Counted from the stretch's first letter, positions 17,344-26,826 are shown. The stretch: DNA of 64,000 nucleotides from Mariniphaga sp963747515 (GCA_963747515.1 CAVVFN010000005.1:372001-436000), one strand, 5' to 3'. The notes: generated by a model from the letters alone, not told the origin. Translations and numbers: made by a program.

Positions 17344-17502
17344 GCGGCAACTCAGTTTCAACCTTTGCAAGTCCTTGCATCCATCCTGTCAAGTCTTTTT
17401 TCATACTCCATGAGTATGTTTTCTGTCCGGGGATTCCGGACTGCCTGTTGTTCCTTAATGACTTCAACGATGTCCCTTCTGCAGGAAAGGCACCATGCAT
17501 CG
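17344..17502 (-). repeat. 155-bp repeat shared with 10568-10722, copy 2
   Basis: The stretch matches copy 1 from AACCTTTGCAAGTCCTTGCA to GATGTCCCTTCTGCAGGAAA. The coiled-coil reading CRRDIVEVIKEQQAVRNPRT survives but stops early. It replaces the left half of an attC site: the cassette end at 17339-17351 leads straight into it. Confidence 0.7.
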
Positions 17503-17525
17503 CATGGAAGAGTTGCCAAGGGTGC

Positions 17526-17560
17526 GTTCGGGCGCTACACGTCGCTCAGAGTCCTGTTTA
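17526..17560 (-). repeat. Element A, copy 2
   Basis: GGGCGCTACACGTCGCTCAG followed by AGTCCTGTTTA matches the other copies. Here it forms the junction between the coiled-coil repeat and the truncated intron 4: the RT sequence begins immediately after GTTTA. Confidence 0.65.
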
Positions 17561-17823
17561 TTACTAATCGTAGGGACTCCAAGCTTTCGGATTCCTCCAT
17601 TTTTCTTGTCTATCTCTACTTCTTTGACTGGCGGTGGAAAATAACTCCCTGATGCCATACGGTTCCAAAGTTTGTACAAGTGTTTCGACCTGTCAGCATC
17701 GAATTCTTCCATGCTGATTTCGTCAACACCTGAGCTCCCTTTGTTGGCCTTCACTTTCTTGTAAGCCGCCTATACCAATTCGCGGCTTACCGGTACTGAT
17801 TTTGTTTCATTCCATAAATTCAT
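17561..17823 (-). pseudogene. N-terminal fragment of group II intron RT
   Basis: The reading from the ATG at 17821-17823 gives MNLWNETKSVPVSREL and then V-stop-AA, because a TGG codon has become TAG. The same frame continues with KKVKANKGSSGVDEISMEEF and ends at KLGVPTIS, where element A begins. It is a remnant with a stop and a large deletion. Confidence 0.85.
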
Positions 17824-18392
17824 CCTCTCGCGAGTTGTTAAATGTTATGATACTGTATAACCTAACCCCTTTGCTCCACTCCCATTACAGGAGCTTAATC
17901 GCTACTACGGGTTAGTCCGTCCCTGCATGACTCATTCGTTATTTTGCCTCTAGGGTGTATCCCATTGCGCATTTCACTTTACATTGTTAAACAGGTTCCC
18001 GGGTTCCGTAATTGAGCCTGGATAAAGTCCTGCAATGCGGTGCAGGCTATGCCGCCTGAAAGACGCGTGCCGGACAGCCAGTAGACAGGTGTCCTCTGTG
18101 CTTATCACTGCATAACTTGCTTTACAGTTTTTGACAGAATATGGCCCCTTCTCGACTCCTCTTCAGCGGTTTACTTTTAGTTCATCTCCTTTATCCATAC
18201 CTAACCATACTCGTGATGTCAGCTTTTAACCTAAACGCTCAGCACCATGCCTCTTAAACACAGCACCTTTAGGTGGTTTGATGCCCCCTCCTGCAAGACG
18301 ACACCGGTGGTTCTACCTTACAACTGGTATCCACCATCTTAACTACAGCATGCAATGAACTTTGTTTGCCGAATCATTGATTCCCGGCACAC
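17561..18392 (-). mobile_element. 5' fragment of group IIC intron 4
   Basis: The fragment keeps the 5' end GTGTGCCGGG (minus strand, at 18392), the whole 5' ribozyme part and the first 80-odd codons of the RT. It then ends at element A. Domains V and VI and most of the RT are missing, so it cannot splice. The 5' side still abuts the right half of an attC-like site. Confidence 0.85.
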
Positions 18393-18511
18393 CAAGTTTT
18401 TGGGGCGGGTAGCGTGCGATTTCCTGCTCGAAGAGCAATGGAAATCGAGCGTGAACCTGCCGACCACGCACCACCAGTCGCCGCCCTGTAATTTGCACAT
18501 TGTTATAGCCT
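18393..18511 (-). repeat. attC-like site 11, right half
   Basis: GGGGCGGGTAGCGTGCG pairs with CGCACCACCAGTCGCCGCCC, followed by TGTAATTTGCACATT and the end GTTATAGCC. The left arm was lost with the truncation of intron 4. The right end is complementary to AGGCTATAAC at 19202-19211. Confidence 0.75.
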
Positions 18512-18516
18512 GTGTT

Positions 18517-18912
18517 TTAACTTCTATAAATTAAATTCATTTCAGATAATTCTTTTCCAATTTGATGAATTCCACTTAATATCTTTTCAGTTTGGCTTTC
18601 AGATGGTTTTTTATGTCCTTGCACATATTGAGATAGTAAAGTTGGATTCATTCCAATTTTTTCTGCAAGAAATTTTGAATTCAGCACTTTGTAGTATTGA
18701 AAAAATTGTGCAAAGTCAATTTCAAATTTCAAGTTTTCGTGTGTAATTTCAAAATCCTTTTCAAAATTTAATTGAGTAGCTTCGAGTGCATTATTTATTA
18801 ATTCAGGAATAGATCTTCCCGTTGTAAATATTGGATATTCTTCAGAATATGCCGAAAATCCTGTCTTTGTTTTTTCAACAATTATTTTAATTTTCTTCTT
18901 GTATTTTTTCAT
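18517..18912 (-). CDS. hicB: HicB-type antitoxin
   Basis: The 131-residue protein combines a HicB fold (KIIVEKTKTGFSAYSEEYP, then GRSIPELINNALEA) with a C-terminal helix-turn-helix (SKFLAEKIGMNPTLLSQYV). It would bind the HicA toxin and the operon promoter. It lies 11 bases downstream of hicA in one cassette bounded by complementary ends TTATAGCCT and AGGCTATAA. Confidence 0.88.
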   Translation of the reverse strand: MKKYKKKIKIIVEKTKTGFSAYSEEYPIFTTGRSIPELINNALEATQLNFEKDFEITHENLKFEIDFAQFFQYYKVLNSKFLAEKIGMNPTLLSQYVQGHKKPSESQTEKILSGIHQIGKELSEMNLIYRS

Positions 18913-18923
18913 AATTCCTGTTT

Positions 18924-19112
18924 TTAAAATTTTATTCCTGCATCCCTCAGAATTTTTTTCTCAAGTCCTTTTCCGACTTCTTGACTTCCATGATTTGGAA
19001 AAATTATTATACCATCTTTATGGTCATGTTTTAATTTCACATGTGACCCTTTTTGTGAAATTGGATACCAGCTATCTTTCTTCAAGAGTCGGAATAGTTC
19101 GGAACATTTCAT
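18924..19112 (-). CDS. hicA: HicA-type mRNA interferase toxin
   Basis: This 62-residue protein has the short dsRBD-like HicA fold: a start MKCSELFRLLKKDSWYP, the QKGSHVKLKH segment with the catalytic His after GS, then IIFPNHGSQEVGKGLEKKIL. HicA toxins cleave mRNA in a translation-independent way. It is the first gene of the hicAB pair. Confidence 0.9.
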   Translation of the reverse strand: MKCSELFRLLKKDSWYPISQKGSHVKLKHDHKDGIIIFPNHGSQEVGKGLEKKILRDAGIKF

Positions 19113-19201
19113 TTAGTATATATTCTAAATCACACCCAAAGGTAAATAATAATTTACTTTATAACAAGAATTTATTATTAGGAATTCTATTTTTTAAACA
19201 T

Positions 19202-19337
19202 AGGCTATAACGTTTGACAATATGAAACGGCTGGGTTTTCGGGCTGCGTACTTGTCCACCTACAAGAAAGTTGGAGCGAGAACCAAACCTTCGCAAAACA
19301 CTGAACCCCATATGTTTTATATTGTGTGTTGAACTAA
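19202..19337 (-). repeat. attC-like site 12
   Basis: Left end AGGCTATAAC, right end GTTGAACTAA. Arms GACAATATGAAACGGCTGGG and CCCCATATGTTTTATATTGT are complementary over most of their length. The right end is complementary to TTTAGTTCAAC at 19641-19651. Confidence 0.82.
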
Positions 19338-19651
19338 ACCCGCTTTGCGGGAGCTTAAACTCAAAACTATACATTTCCTCATTTAAATTGTAACTTTTAT
19401 TATAAATTGCCTTAACATATGGCTCGAAAATTTTACCGTTGTACCCGGTTAAGTTCTAATAATATTTATTTGTATCTTGCAAAGGTTAATAATCAACCGG
19501 ATTTTGCAATAAAATATGAAAATTTTCAACACATACAACAGACTACATTACAATTGATTACAGAATTTATTTCTTAAAAAAAGCGATTGAAACCACTTTA
19601 GAAAAAATCCAATCAAATTTATACTGATTTTCGAGCAATGTTTAGTTCAAC
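19338..19651 (-). other. Cassette without a recognisable gene
   Basis: About 315 bases are bounded by TTGAACTAA at the left and TTTAGTTCAAC at the right, which are reverse complements, so this is a cassette by the same rule as its neighbours. It is AT-rich, with no open frame above 40 codons that looks coding on either strand. It may hold a small RNA, a promoter or a decayed gene. The site after the right end has no palindromic arms. Confidence 0.5.
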
Positions 19652-19670
19652 ACGTTTTTCATTTTTCAAC

Positions 19671-20021
19671 TTAGCTCGAAATTGCTTTCAAATTCCGCAT
19701 TGTGTCTGTAGCAATGTCTTTATTATAATTCTTCACAAGACCTGGAAGTCTGAACAGGTCAATCAACCACCAAATAAAAAATCCGCCACCTGTCAACCAA
19801 AAAACTACTTGAAGTCCCCATTTTCTTAGGTATCCGTAATGCATTGCTAATACGATTATCAAAAATAGGTAAGCGATACCAAGAGATTTTGCTTTTCTTT
19901 TGTATTCTTCGACAAATTCTTCTTGTTTCTGAGCTGGCATTTTCGCCAATTCATTTTTTACCATTGAAGGTAAGTCGTCAGCAACAGATGCTGAAATGTA
20001 AAGTTTTGATTCTTGTTCCAT
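19671..20021 (-). CDS. TM2-domain-like membrane protein
   Basis: The 116-residue protein has a soluble N-terminus (MEQESKLYISASVADDLPSM) and then two transmembrane helices at about 45-65 and 70-92 joined by YLRKWG, followed by DLFRLPGLVKNYN, the usual end of TM2 domains. TM2 proteins are common in Bacteroidetes; function is unknown. Its cassette has no clear left partner end, because site 13 at 19641-19651 is only a half-site. Confidence 0.7.
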   Translation of the reverse strand: MEQESKLYISASVADDLPSMVKNELAKMPAQKQEEFVEEYKRKAKSLGIAYLFLIIVLAMHYGYLRKWGLQVVFWLTGGGFFIWWLIDLFRLPGLVKNYNKDIATDTMRNLKAISS

Positions 20022-20190
20022 TTTAAATCCTTTGATTTGTTAAATCCTACTCGTAAGGTTTTTCGGTAACACCCCGTTTAAATGGTATTCGGCTCCATAT
20101 TTTTCAATATTTTCATTTTACTTGTCAGTTATAAACTGTCAAAGTAAATTTGGTGGTTCTCTTGTCTGTTTGTGTTCCGTCATTTTAAAT

Positions 20191-20326
20191 GTGCTACAAC
20201 GGTTGGTGTAAGTTGCGGAGCGGATTTCGGTGAGCGTCAGCGTCCGGTAGGACGTGACGTTCATGCGAGAATCCGCAACTCGAAAACCACCAACCCCGCT
20301 CTGAAATTTACACATTGTTGGCGTTT
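20191..20326 (-). repeat. attC-like site 14
   Basis: Left end GTGCTACAAC, right end GTTGGCGTTT. Arms GGTGTAAGTTGCGGAGCGG and CCCCGCTCTGAAATTTACAC are complementary. The inner hairpin around GTCCGGTAGGAC is shared with sites 3 and 4. The right end is complementary to AACGCCAAC at 23141-23149, giving a 2.8-kb cassette. Confidence 0.87.
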
Positions 20327-20342
20327 CGTTGTTTTTCTTCAA

Positions 20343-23095
20343 CTAATTCATTTTGATAATTTTTGAAAATTCACCTCTAAACCAATTGGTAGAAGAAAGT
20401 ACTTCTTTAGTAAGATTAAATTTTTCAATAATTGTTTTGTCAAAAAAATCTTTCATACTAAAAGCCTTAAAGAAGATTTCAATTTCATCAGATTTGAGGT
20501 ATTCAAAAATTTGTTCATCACTTTTTGATTTCATCTTTTCTGAATCAATTCTGAATTCATCATATGAGTCTCTAGACTTTTTACAAATAGAAATAATCTT
20601 GTCTCTATTTGAATTTTTCTGTCGTATTACTTCTGTTTTATATTCGCCTAAATCGAAACCTTTTAAGTTAAGTTCAGCCAAATTATTTGGATGAAATAAA
20701 TAGTTCTCGAAACAATAGTAACCAAGAATGAAGTAATTGGCATATTGCTTCTGCAATTTTTCTATTTCACTATCAATTAAATAATCTCGGTCTCTAAGAC
20801 CAAATTTATCTGGATTACTCCTTACCTTGATAAAAACACCATTACTATTCTTTTCAGGAAGAAATTTAACATTTTTAAAACCTAATTTATCAAGCACCTC
20901 AGAATTTTGATTTTCGCAGAAAATAATGACATTATCCTTGATTGCAAATAATTCAAATGTATCAAGTTCTTTCTCCAATAAATCTTTCTCTTTTTGTAAT
21001 TCCAGATATTTTGAGTTATCAAAATACTTGGGCAGAATTTCCATCTCTAATTGCTTTTTATAACTATCAGGTTTTCTTATCAAACTTTTAATCTTACCAG
21101 AAAAATTATTTAGCTTTAGTGAAATCTCTATTTCAGCTCTTCCCTTCATTTCCTCAAGGTCGCCAAGCCGAATTTTTATTGAACTAATCTTATCTGAAAT
21201 TTGCTTCCTTTTATCTTCAATCGCTTTTAAATTTTCTTTTTGTTTCTGTTTTATTATGCTTTCTGTTTCTTCAATATATTTTTTTGAAATCAATTCCAAT
21301 TTTGTATTCATTTGTTCAAGTTTTGAATTAACCTGAACAAGCTCCGATTCTAGATTTCCGCTTGTTTCTTTCTCTAAGGCAAGTGCTTTTTGAACCTCCT
21401 CAAACTTTTTTAAAACTTCGGCTTTTATAAGCTCAGCATTTTCTTCAACAGTATTTGAAGGTTTTATCTTTTGCCTTAGTGCGCGATTTGTTAGAATTTC
21501 AGTGACTAATTCTTTACTATAAGATTGATGTCCCTCGAATTGTGACAAAGAGCTTAGTATTTCGATACTTATTTTTTCGGAATCTGATTCGACTTCTTTA
21601 AATAGAAATGGCATTCTAAAATTACCTAAAATTGCTTTTTCAAATTTCTCTGTTCTTGGAACCCAAAATTGAAGCATTGATATTAATTCATTAGGATGCA
21701 AACAAATTCCAACTTTTTGCGAAACATCAGTATTTCTGTTTGTATTTGTCATATTCAAGGAATGAAAAATCTAAAGTAATTATCCAATTAACAACATCTT
21801 TTGGTGAATCGATATATTGTGGACGTTTATCTTTTATGATGTGCCAAATTTGACAATCATGATTAAACTTATCATAGATTCTGTCGCGGATTATTTCTAT
21901 TTCTTGTTTACTTAAGTTTTTTACCTTCCCCATTCTTTTCAATTTTTCTATCTAAACGGTACTCGAGTCTGAACTAATAAATCATCAATTACTCTTTGGT
22001 CAGTTGAATATTTATCAACATTTTGATTAAATAGTTCAATCCCTTTACTTCGATAACAAACAGAAAAATTTGTTAAGTAAGGGTCAAAATATTCTTCTGG
22101 GGGAATAATACGTTTAACTTCATTACACCGTTGGAAATACTTTTTTATAATACCTGAAAATTCTGTACTTTCCTCAACAGCTGCAGCATAAGCAATAGTA
22201 GGTTTTAGCCTTGTAATATAATCTTGAAATTTAAAAATCAAGTTTTGGAATTCATGAATCGTATTTGGTAAAATATAAAATTTTATTTTGACCTTGTTAT
22301 CAATTTCTTCCAGCAATTCTAATAAGGCTTTGGTGGCATCATTTGACGGATTATCATGCAAATCCAAAACTGTAAGTAAGAAAGTTTGTGTCGACAAATA
22401 CCTTTAAATTTTGTTGAGTTTTAGAGAGTTTGTAAATCTCATCGACCGTAGATTCGTCTAAATTTGTTGCTTCAATAAAGAAATATTCGTTTAAAAGTTT
22501 TAGCAAAAAACTCTTGGTGGCTTTATCTGTGAAGCTCATGTACTGCGTTACAATTTTCTCAATTTCACCTTTTTCTCCATTGTAACATTTAGCGAAATTT
22601 TGAAAACTTTCGAGTTCAATTAAAATTAATAGATTTTTTCCCAGAAACAAATTCGTATGTTTTTGCACCAATGTCCTTAACTAATGGAAACAACATTTTG
22701 CTTTTAAAATCATCCCATAATTCTACCGGATTTATGTCCTTGCAATGCAACATTACGAGTTCAATAAATCTTTTTTCAGCCTCTTTTTCTAAATCTTTTT
22801 GTTCTTTATCTGCGTCTGTATATTTCTCAAATATATCATCAGACAGATTCCATAAATCTCCAGTTGGATTAACAATTTGTTTCTGGATTTTAAGTTTCTC
22901 AAACTGTTTTTCAAGTCTAATTATATCAATCCCTTGCTCTAATTCACTTATAAGTTTTGATAAAATGTCTTTTTTTGATTGTGGAAAATTTCCTTCGGCA
23001 CCAATGGAAGAAATAATAATATTTTGAACAGCTTTTTCCCACCATCCACTTTCATTTAGTTTAATATGATGAACAAGAGTCGTAATATTTTTCAT
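20343..23095 (-). pseudogene. Large PIN-domain / coiled-coil / DUF4435-like protein split by four frameshifts
   Basis: Five overlapping frames (23095-22616, 22671-22354, 22397-21948, 21942-21727, 21758-20343) read as one protein of about 915 residues if four single bases are corrected. The joins are natural: VSGK/NLLILIELES at an A-run near 22640, KVFVDTNFL/LTVLDLHDNP near 22385, LVQTRVPFR/IEKLKRMGKV near 21955 and YDKYKQKY/TDVSQKVGIC near 21735. Layout: helical N-terminus; PIN nuclease core at about 230-450 (VFVDTNFL acidic start, IHEFQ, WIITLD near the end); a CLHPNELISMLQFWVPRTEK module; a long coiled coil; and a C-terminal part with GLRDRDYL and YCFENYLFHP resembling DUF4435 TOPRIM-like domains. 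It fills one 2.8-kb cassette. A role in phage defence is inferred from the nuclease plus DUF4435-like architecture only. Confidence 0.65.
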
Positions 23096-23140
23096 TTTGT
23101 TTCAGTTATTTAAGTTGTTAGTAGGCTGTTTTTTACAATG

Positions 23141-23175
23141 AACGCCAACGTTTGGCTATATTTACTGGTAATTAT
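23141..23175 (-). repeat. attC half-site 15, right end of array block 1
   Basis: AACGCCAACGTTTGGCTATA closes the PIN cassette exactly, but no matching right arm follows. The cassette array stops here and does not resume until about 30.9 kb. Confidence 0.65.
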
Positions 23176-23737
23176 ATTTCTTCTTTATCCCTTGATGCAC
23201 TATAAGCTTAGTTTTCAACTATATGTCCATTTGCAAACATTTGCAAATATTTATAAACGAAAAGATTGCGCAGGTTTATTAAATCAGAACATTCCATTTG
23301 CAGGGATCTTAGTTGTCCATTGATTTCTTTCATACTTTTGTAAAATTCTGCTTTACCCCATTTCACAGCTTCGCCCTCTCAGTCACATCCTTACCTGCAA
23401 ACCTGCCCTCATATAACCGGCATTATTTTAATGCTGCACTCAAAACCTGGCGTTACTGTGAATTGCCTTTCCGGCATCCAAATTACCGGCCGGTGCACAG
23501 AGGTAAATCTGTGCAGGGGCATCTTCTTCTCCGAAATCTTCTTTGGGCTTTATGTCGGGTAGTGGTCTCAACAGTTCGGTTTTTTTATTTAGCGGGTTAA
23601 ATCTAAAAAACAATTTGCTTTTTAACAACCGGTTACCTGATTTATTTTCATCCATTTTTCAACCTTAAGTGATTAACGGATGCACCTGCGCAGATTAAAA
23701 GCTGCGGAAAGTTGCAGCGGGTGCAGCAGTTTCAAGG
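23176..23737. other. Non-coding stretch, partly duplicated near 37.9 kb
   Basis: No convincing gene is visible. A 71-codon minus-strand frame at 23440-23655 (SKLFFRFNPLNKKTELLRPL) may be a real small gene or a remnant. The stretch TTTAGCGGGTTAAATCTAAA within it recurs at 37877-37897 next to the right end of array block 2. Confidence 0.35.
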
Positions 23738-23816
23738 GTGCAGCGGTTTCCGGGTGCAGCGGTTTCCGGACCGCTGATTTATAAATGCGCAGATAGGAGT
23801 CCTCGCCACCCAGGCA
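23738..23816. repeat. Intergenic palindromic repeats, copy 1
   Basis: The stretch holds GTGCAGCGGTTTCCGG twice, a hairpin CAGCGGTTTCCGGACCGCTG at 23757-23776, and then AATGCGCAGATAGGAGTCC and CGCCACCC. The same series occurs at 38142-38225 in the same order. It looks like a REP-type intergenic repeat. Confidence 0.65.
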
Positions 23817-23911
23817 GGAAATTCATTGGAATATTTTCACCCTGCCGACACCTTTTTTATTGGCACGGATCTACCATAGTTTACTTTTTTTCGTCATTTA
23901 TTGGTATTTTA

Positions 23912-23949
23912 TTCGTACTTAATTCGTAGTTAATTCGTAGCCTTACGAA
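23912..23949. promoter_or_regulatory. Phased TTCGTA repeats upstream of DUF6266 gene
   Basis: TTCGTA occurs at 23912, 23923 and 23934, exactly 11 bases apart, followed by the inverted form TACGAA at 23944. The same series with the same spacing is found at 38378, 38389 and 38400 before the decayed copy. The helical phasing suggests a binding site for a regulator of the downstream gene. This is inference. Confidence 0.45.
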
Positions 23950-24041
23950 TTAATTACAAAATAAGTACAAATTTTACACAAAATATTTACTAATAAATCA
24001 AGTAAATGGTATCTTTATGGCAATAAAATTAATTCAACATT

Positions 24042-24677
24042 ATGGCAAAAATTCAAGACTTATTTGACGGCGGCCGGGGAAAATTAGGGAACCTGGTGGT
24101 CTATAAAATGAAGGGCCAGAGCATAATACGCACAAAGCCGAAGCATTACCACGACCGCAAGTCGCCGGCTCAGCTGGCACAACGGCAGCGGATGAAGGTG
24201 GTGAACGAATTCCTGCACCCGTTCCTGGATCTCATCAGGCTGACTTTCCCGCCGCAAAAGGTGGGGCGCACAGCCCGGTCGGAGGCGCAGTCGTACATTA
24301 TGCGCAATGCCCTGGCCGGCGAATACCCCAATAGTTACGTCGATAAAAGCAGGGCACTGCTGAGTCATGGACCGCTGCCGGTACCGGTGCGTGCAACAGT
24401 AACTTCCGGTCCCGACGGGCTGCTTATTGAATGGGAAAACGATGCCGAGGCTACACGCCGTCACCCGAACAATACGCTGGTGGTAATGGCTGTCCAGGAA
24501 GAAAGCAACCACGGCACATACAGTTTTACCAACGTGAAACGCACCGAAGGCCGGTACACGTGGAAGCCTTCCCTGTCAGCTGGTCCGGTGGCGGTATGGA
24601 TTGCCTTCCGCAACCAGGAGCAGACGGAGATGAGCAACAGTGTGTTTGCGGGAAATTGTGAAACTGAAGAATTGTGA
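24042..24677 (+). CDS. DUF6266 family protein
   Basis: The 211-residue protein starts MAKIQDLFDGGRGKLGNLVV and continues YKMKGQSIIRTKP, the strongly conserved N-terminus of DUF6266, with the typical KSPAQLAQRQRMKVVNEFL segment next. The C-terminal half (PDGLLIEWENDAEATRRHPN) looks like an Ig or fibronectin-like beta domain. Function is unknown. It is GC-richer than the array. A decayed copy lies at 38505-38860. The frame ends in a run of near-repeats (GTGAAATT units) that follows the stop. Confidence 0.85.
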   Translation: MAKIQDLFDGGRGKLGNLVVYKMKGQSIIRTKPKHYHDRKSPAQLAQRQRMKVVNEFLHPFLDLIRLTFPPQKVGRTARSEAQSYIMRNALAGEYPNSYVDKSRALLSHGPLPVPVRATVTSGPDGLLIEWENDAEATRRHPNNTLVVMAVQEESNHGTYSFTNVKRTEGRYTWKPSLSAGPVAVWIAFRNQEQTEMSNSVFAGNCETEEL

Positions 24678-24979
24678 AATTGTGAAATTGTGAAAAGGAA
24701 GGGACGCAGATGGTTATGAGTGGAATATGATTTTTTATGATGAGGAAAAATTGAGAAATTAAAAAAATGCTGATGCATATACCTGAGTCAATAACCCTGG
24801 CATTTATGCAAGGGTTATTACCTGAATATCCTCTCCCCCTCCCCCTTTCCCGGTCCACATGTTTATTAACCGGGTGAATGGAGGTTCAACCTGCAGACCG
24901 GTTCGTCAGATTCCCAGCACTTAAGGATAGCAGGAAGCCGAAGGATCAGAGTCACCGGTCACTATCAACTCACCTCGGG

Positions 24980-25052
24980 TGCAGAAGGCCTCCGAATCGG
25001 GATGTTTTTCCCAGAATTCCCTTAAAGTGCTTTTTGCAAATATTCTTATCAT
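24980..25052 (-). pseudogene. N-terminal fragment of HigB-family toxin
   Basis: From the ATG at 25050-25052 the reading is MIRIFAKSTLREFWEKHPDS, which matches the N-terminus of HigB toxins (family pattern MRIxxKxTLxxFWEKHPD). After about 25 codons the similarity ends and a stop follows. No antitoxin gene is next to it. It is a remnant. Confidence 0.55.
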
Positions 25053-25163
25053 AGTTCTCAATTCCAGAACAAAGATATTTTAAAATTCTCAATTTGGGAA
25101 CTTGATTTCACTGAAATTTTCTTAAAGCATAGTTTGATAAGTTGTTGAATATGTTCATGCACA

Positions 25164-25186
25164 GGCGCGGATTGCAAATCTGCGCC
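25164..25186. repeat. Intergenic palindrome GGCGCGGATT...
   Basis: GGCGCGGATTGCAAATCTG and CGCC form an inverted repeat. An almost identical copy is at 38111-38133 (GGCACGGATTGCAAATCCG). Both are followed by AGCGTGG. It belongs to the same class of REP-like intergenic repeats as 23738-23816. Confidence 0.6.
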
Positions 25187-25365
25187 AGCGTGGCGCTAAA
25201 AACGATAGAATCAAAATTAAAGATTATTATTCCATAGCTCCACAATGCAAATAATTACAAATGATGCCATCCCTGCAAGCTGTTCCAGACACAAATGCAA
25301 AATCATTTTAAAAAACATGCCAATGAATTCCAGTTAACAGCTTGACTGGTTTTTACAACCGGTAT

Positions 25366-26826
25366 TTAATCGTTCTTATTTTCAACCTGGGTCGCATCAT
25401 TCCATTTGTCTGTTCTGAATGATGATGCCGGCAAAAGGCTGGTGTCAAAAAGGGTTCCAACTACCCAGTTGTGCCAGGCATATCTTACCGCCACAGGATT
25501 GGGTACTGAATCACTTTTTACAAATACTTCTTTACGATTCACTATTTTAGCATTCGCCGGGTAAAACACTTTATCATCTCCTGCTATCTCAAACCCCTTT
25601 AACTCATCGTATGCATACAGACCTGTTTCTGCATTTTTAAATTTCAAAATCATCCCTCCATCTTCCAATACAGAGGAATCATAAACCGGTGCAGCACCAT
25701 CTACAGTTTTGTAACCATAGGTTTGATTTAATGCATCGTATAATAATCGGTCAGCCACTTCTTTCTTCTTCGGTGGATGAATGCTGTATTCATCTCCTAT
25801 ATCCAGCGTAACGGCCATACCTGAATTTGGAATTAAATCCAGACATTCCAATTGTGCTTCGCGAATAAAGGCAGAATTTCTCACAGATTGATATTCACTG
25901 TTACTGTCGTATATATAAGGTGCAATCTGCACGTAATAAAATGGAAAATTTCCTATACTCCAACGTGTCCGCCAATCCTTTACCATAGCAGGAAAAAGTT
26001 TTTTGTATTTCTCAGGTTCAGTACGGTTTGATTCACCCTGATACCACAACACTCCCCTGATGGTATAAGGAATTAACGGATGAATCATCGAATTAAACAA
26101 TGCTGTTGGAGTATGATTTGTGTCTTTTGTAATATCTACCTTATCAAGATTGACATTCTGGTAAGGACTTATGGCTTCGTTGCTTATCCAGGCCTGAATG
26201 GAACTGCCTCCCCAGGAAGTATGAATCATGCCAACAGGACAATCAAGGATCTCCTGGAGCTGCTCACCAAAGAAATAGGCAATAGCACTAAAATCCGGAA
26301 CACTCTCCGGAGATGCCTGTTGCCAGGGAGTATACTTCTCAATATCTTTTAACGGCGTCTTTGAACCCACTCTGTCAACTGAAAACAGTCGTAAATCCGG
26401 ATTACCTGACTTTGCAACAGCCATAGCAGCGCCGAATACAGGTTGCCCTTCATAGCCTTTTACCGGTTGCTGCATGTTCGATTGTCCGGAGCATAACCAT
26501 ACCTCTCCAAGCATGACATTTTCCAATGTAATATCCGATGCACTGCTTTTGATTTTAATGGTTTGAGGCTCCTTACTGTCAGTTGTTTTTACCTCAATAC
26601 GCCAGTTGCCCTCATTGTCAGCAGTAACATTCATTTTTTCCTTCAGCCAGGAGACCTCAATGGTAATTTTCTCTTTGGCATCCGACCATCCCCAAAGACC
26701 AACTGTTGTATTGCGTTGCAAAACCATATTTGACGCCACTACAGCAGGAAGTCTGACCTCTGCATGCATGGGTTGAAAAAACATGAGGGTTAATGCTGCT
26801 ATCAGGGTAAATGTTATTTTTCTCAT
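25366..26826 (-). CDS. Secreted sialate O-acetylesterase-like SGNH hydrolase
   Basis: The 486-residue protein begins with a signal peptide (MRKITFTLIAALTLMFFQPM). An N-terminal Ig-like region (VVASNMVLQRNTTVGLWGWS) is followed by LGEVWLCSGQSNMQQPV, whose GQSNM holds the catalytic serine block of the SASA family. GMIHTSWGGSSIQAW and GVLWYQGESN are further SGNH blocks, and DIGDEYSIHPPKK supplies the Asp-His pair. The family removes O-acetyl groups from sialic acids or plant polysaccharides in the periplasm. The gene stands alone. Confidence 0.9.
   Translation of the reverse strand: MRKITFTLIAALTLMFFQPMHAEVRLPAVVASNMVLQRNTTVGLWGWSDAKEKITIEVSWLKEKMNVTADNEGNWRIEVKTTDSKEPQTIKIKSSASDITLENVMLGEVWLCSGQSNMQQPVKGYEGQPVFGAAMAVAKSGNPDLRLFSVDRVGSKTPLKDIEKYTPWQQASPESVPDFSAIAYFFGEQLQEILDCPVGMIHTSWGGSSIQAWISNEAISPYQNVNLDKVDITKDTNHTPTALFNSMIHPLIPYTIRGVLWYQGESNRTEPEKYKKLFPAMVKDWRTRWSIGNFPFYYVQIAPYIYDSNSEYQSVRNSAFIREAQLECLDLIPNSGMAVTLDIGDEYSIHPPKKKEVADRLLYDALNQTYGYKTVDGAAPVYDSSVLEDGGMILKFKNAETGLYAYDELKGFEIAGDDKVFYPANAKIVNRKEVFVKSDSVPNPVAVRYAWHNWVVGTLFDTSLLPASSFRTDKWNDATQVENKND

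Larger units (their letters stand above)
24678..25365. other. Intergenic region with gene remnants and repeats
   Basis: The first bases repeat AATTGTGAAATTGTGAAA. Then come a HigB remnant (24980-25052) and a palindromic repeat (25164-25186). Nothing else is recognised on either strand. Confidence 0.4.

Noticed and set aside
24084..24858. Minus-strand frames opposite and after the DUF6266 gene
   Set aside because: They mirror the clear plus-strand DUF6266 gene or the low-complexity repeat after it.
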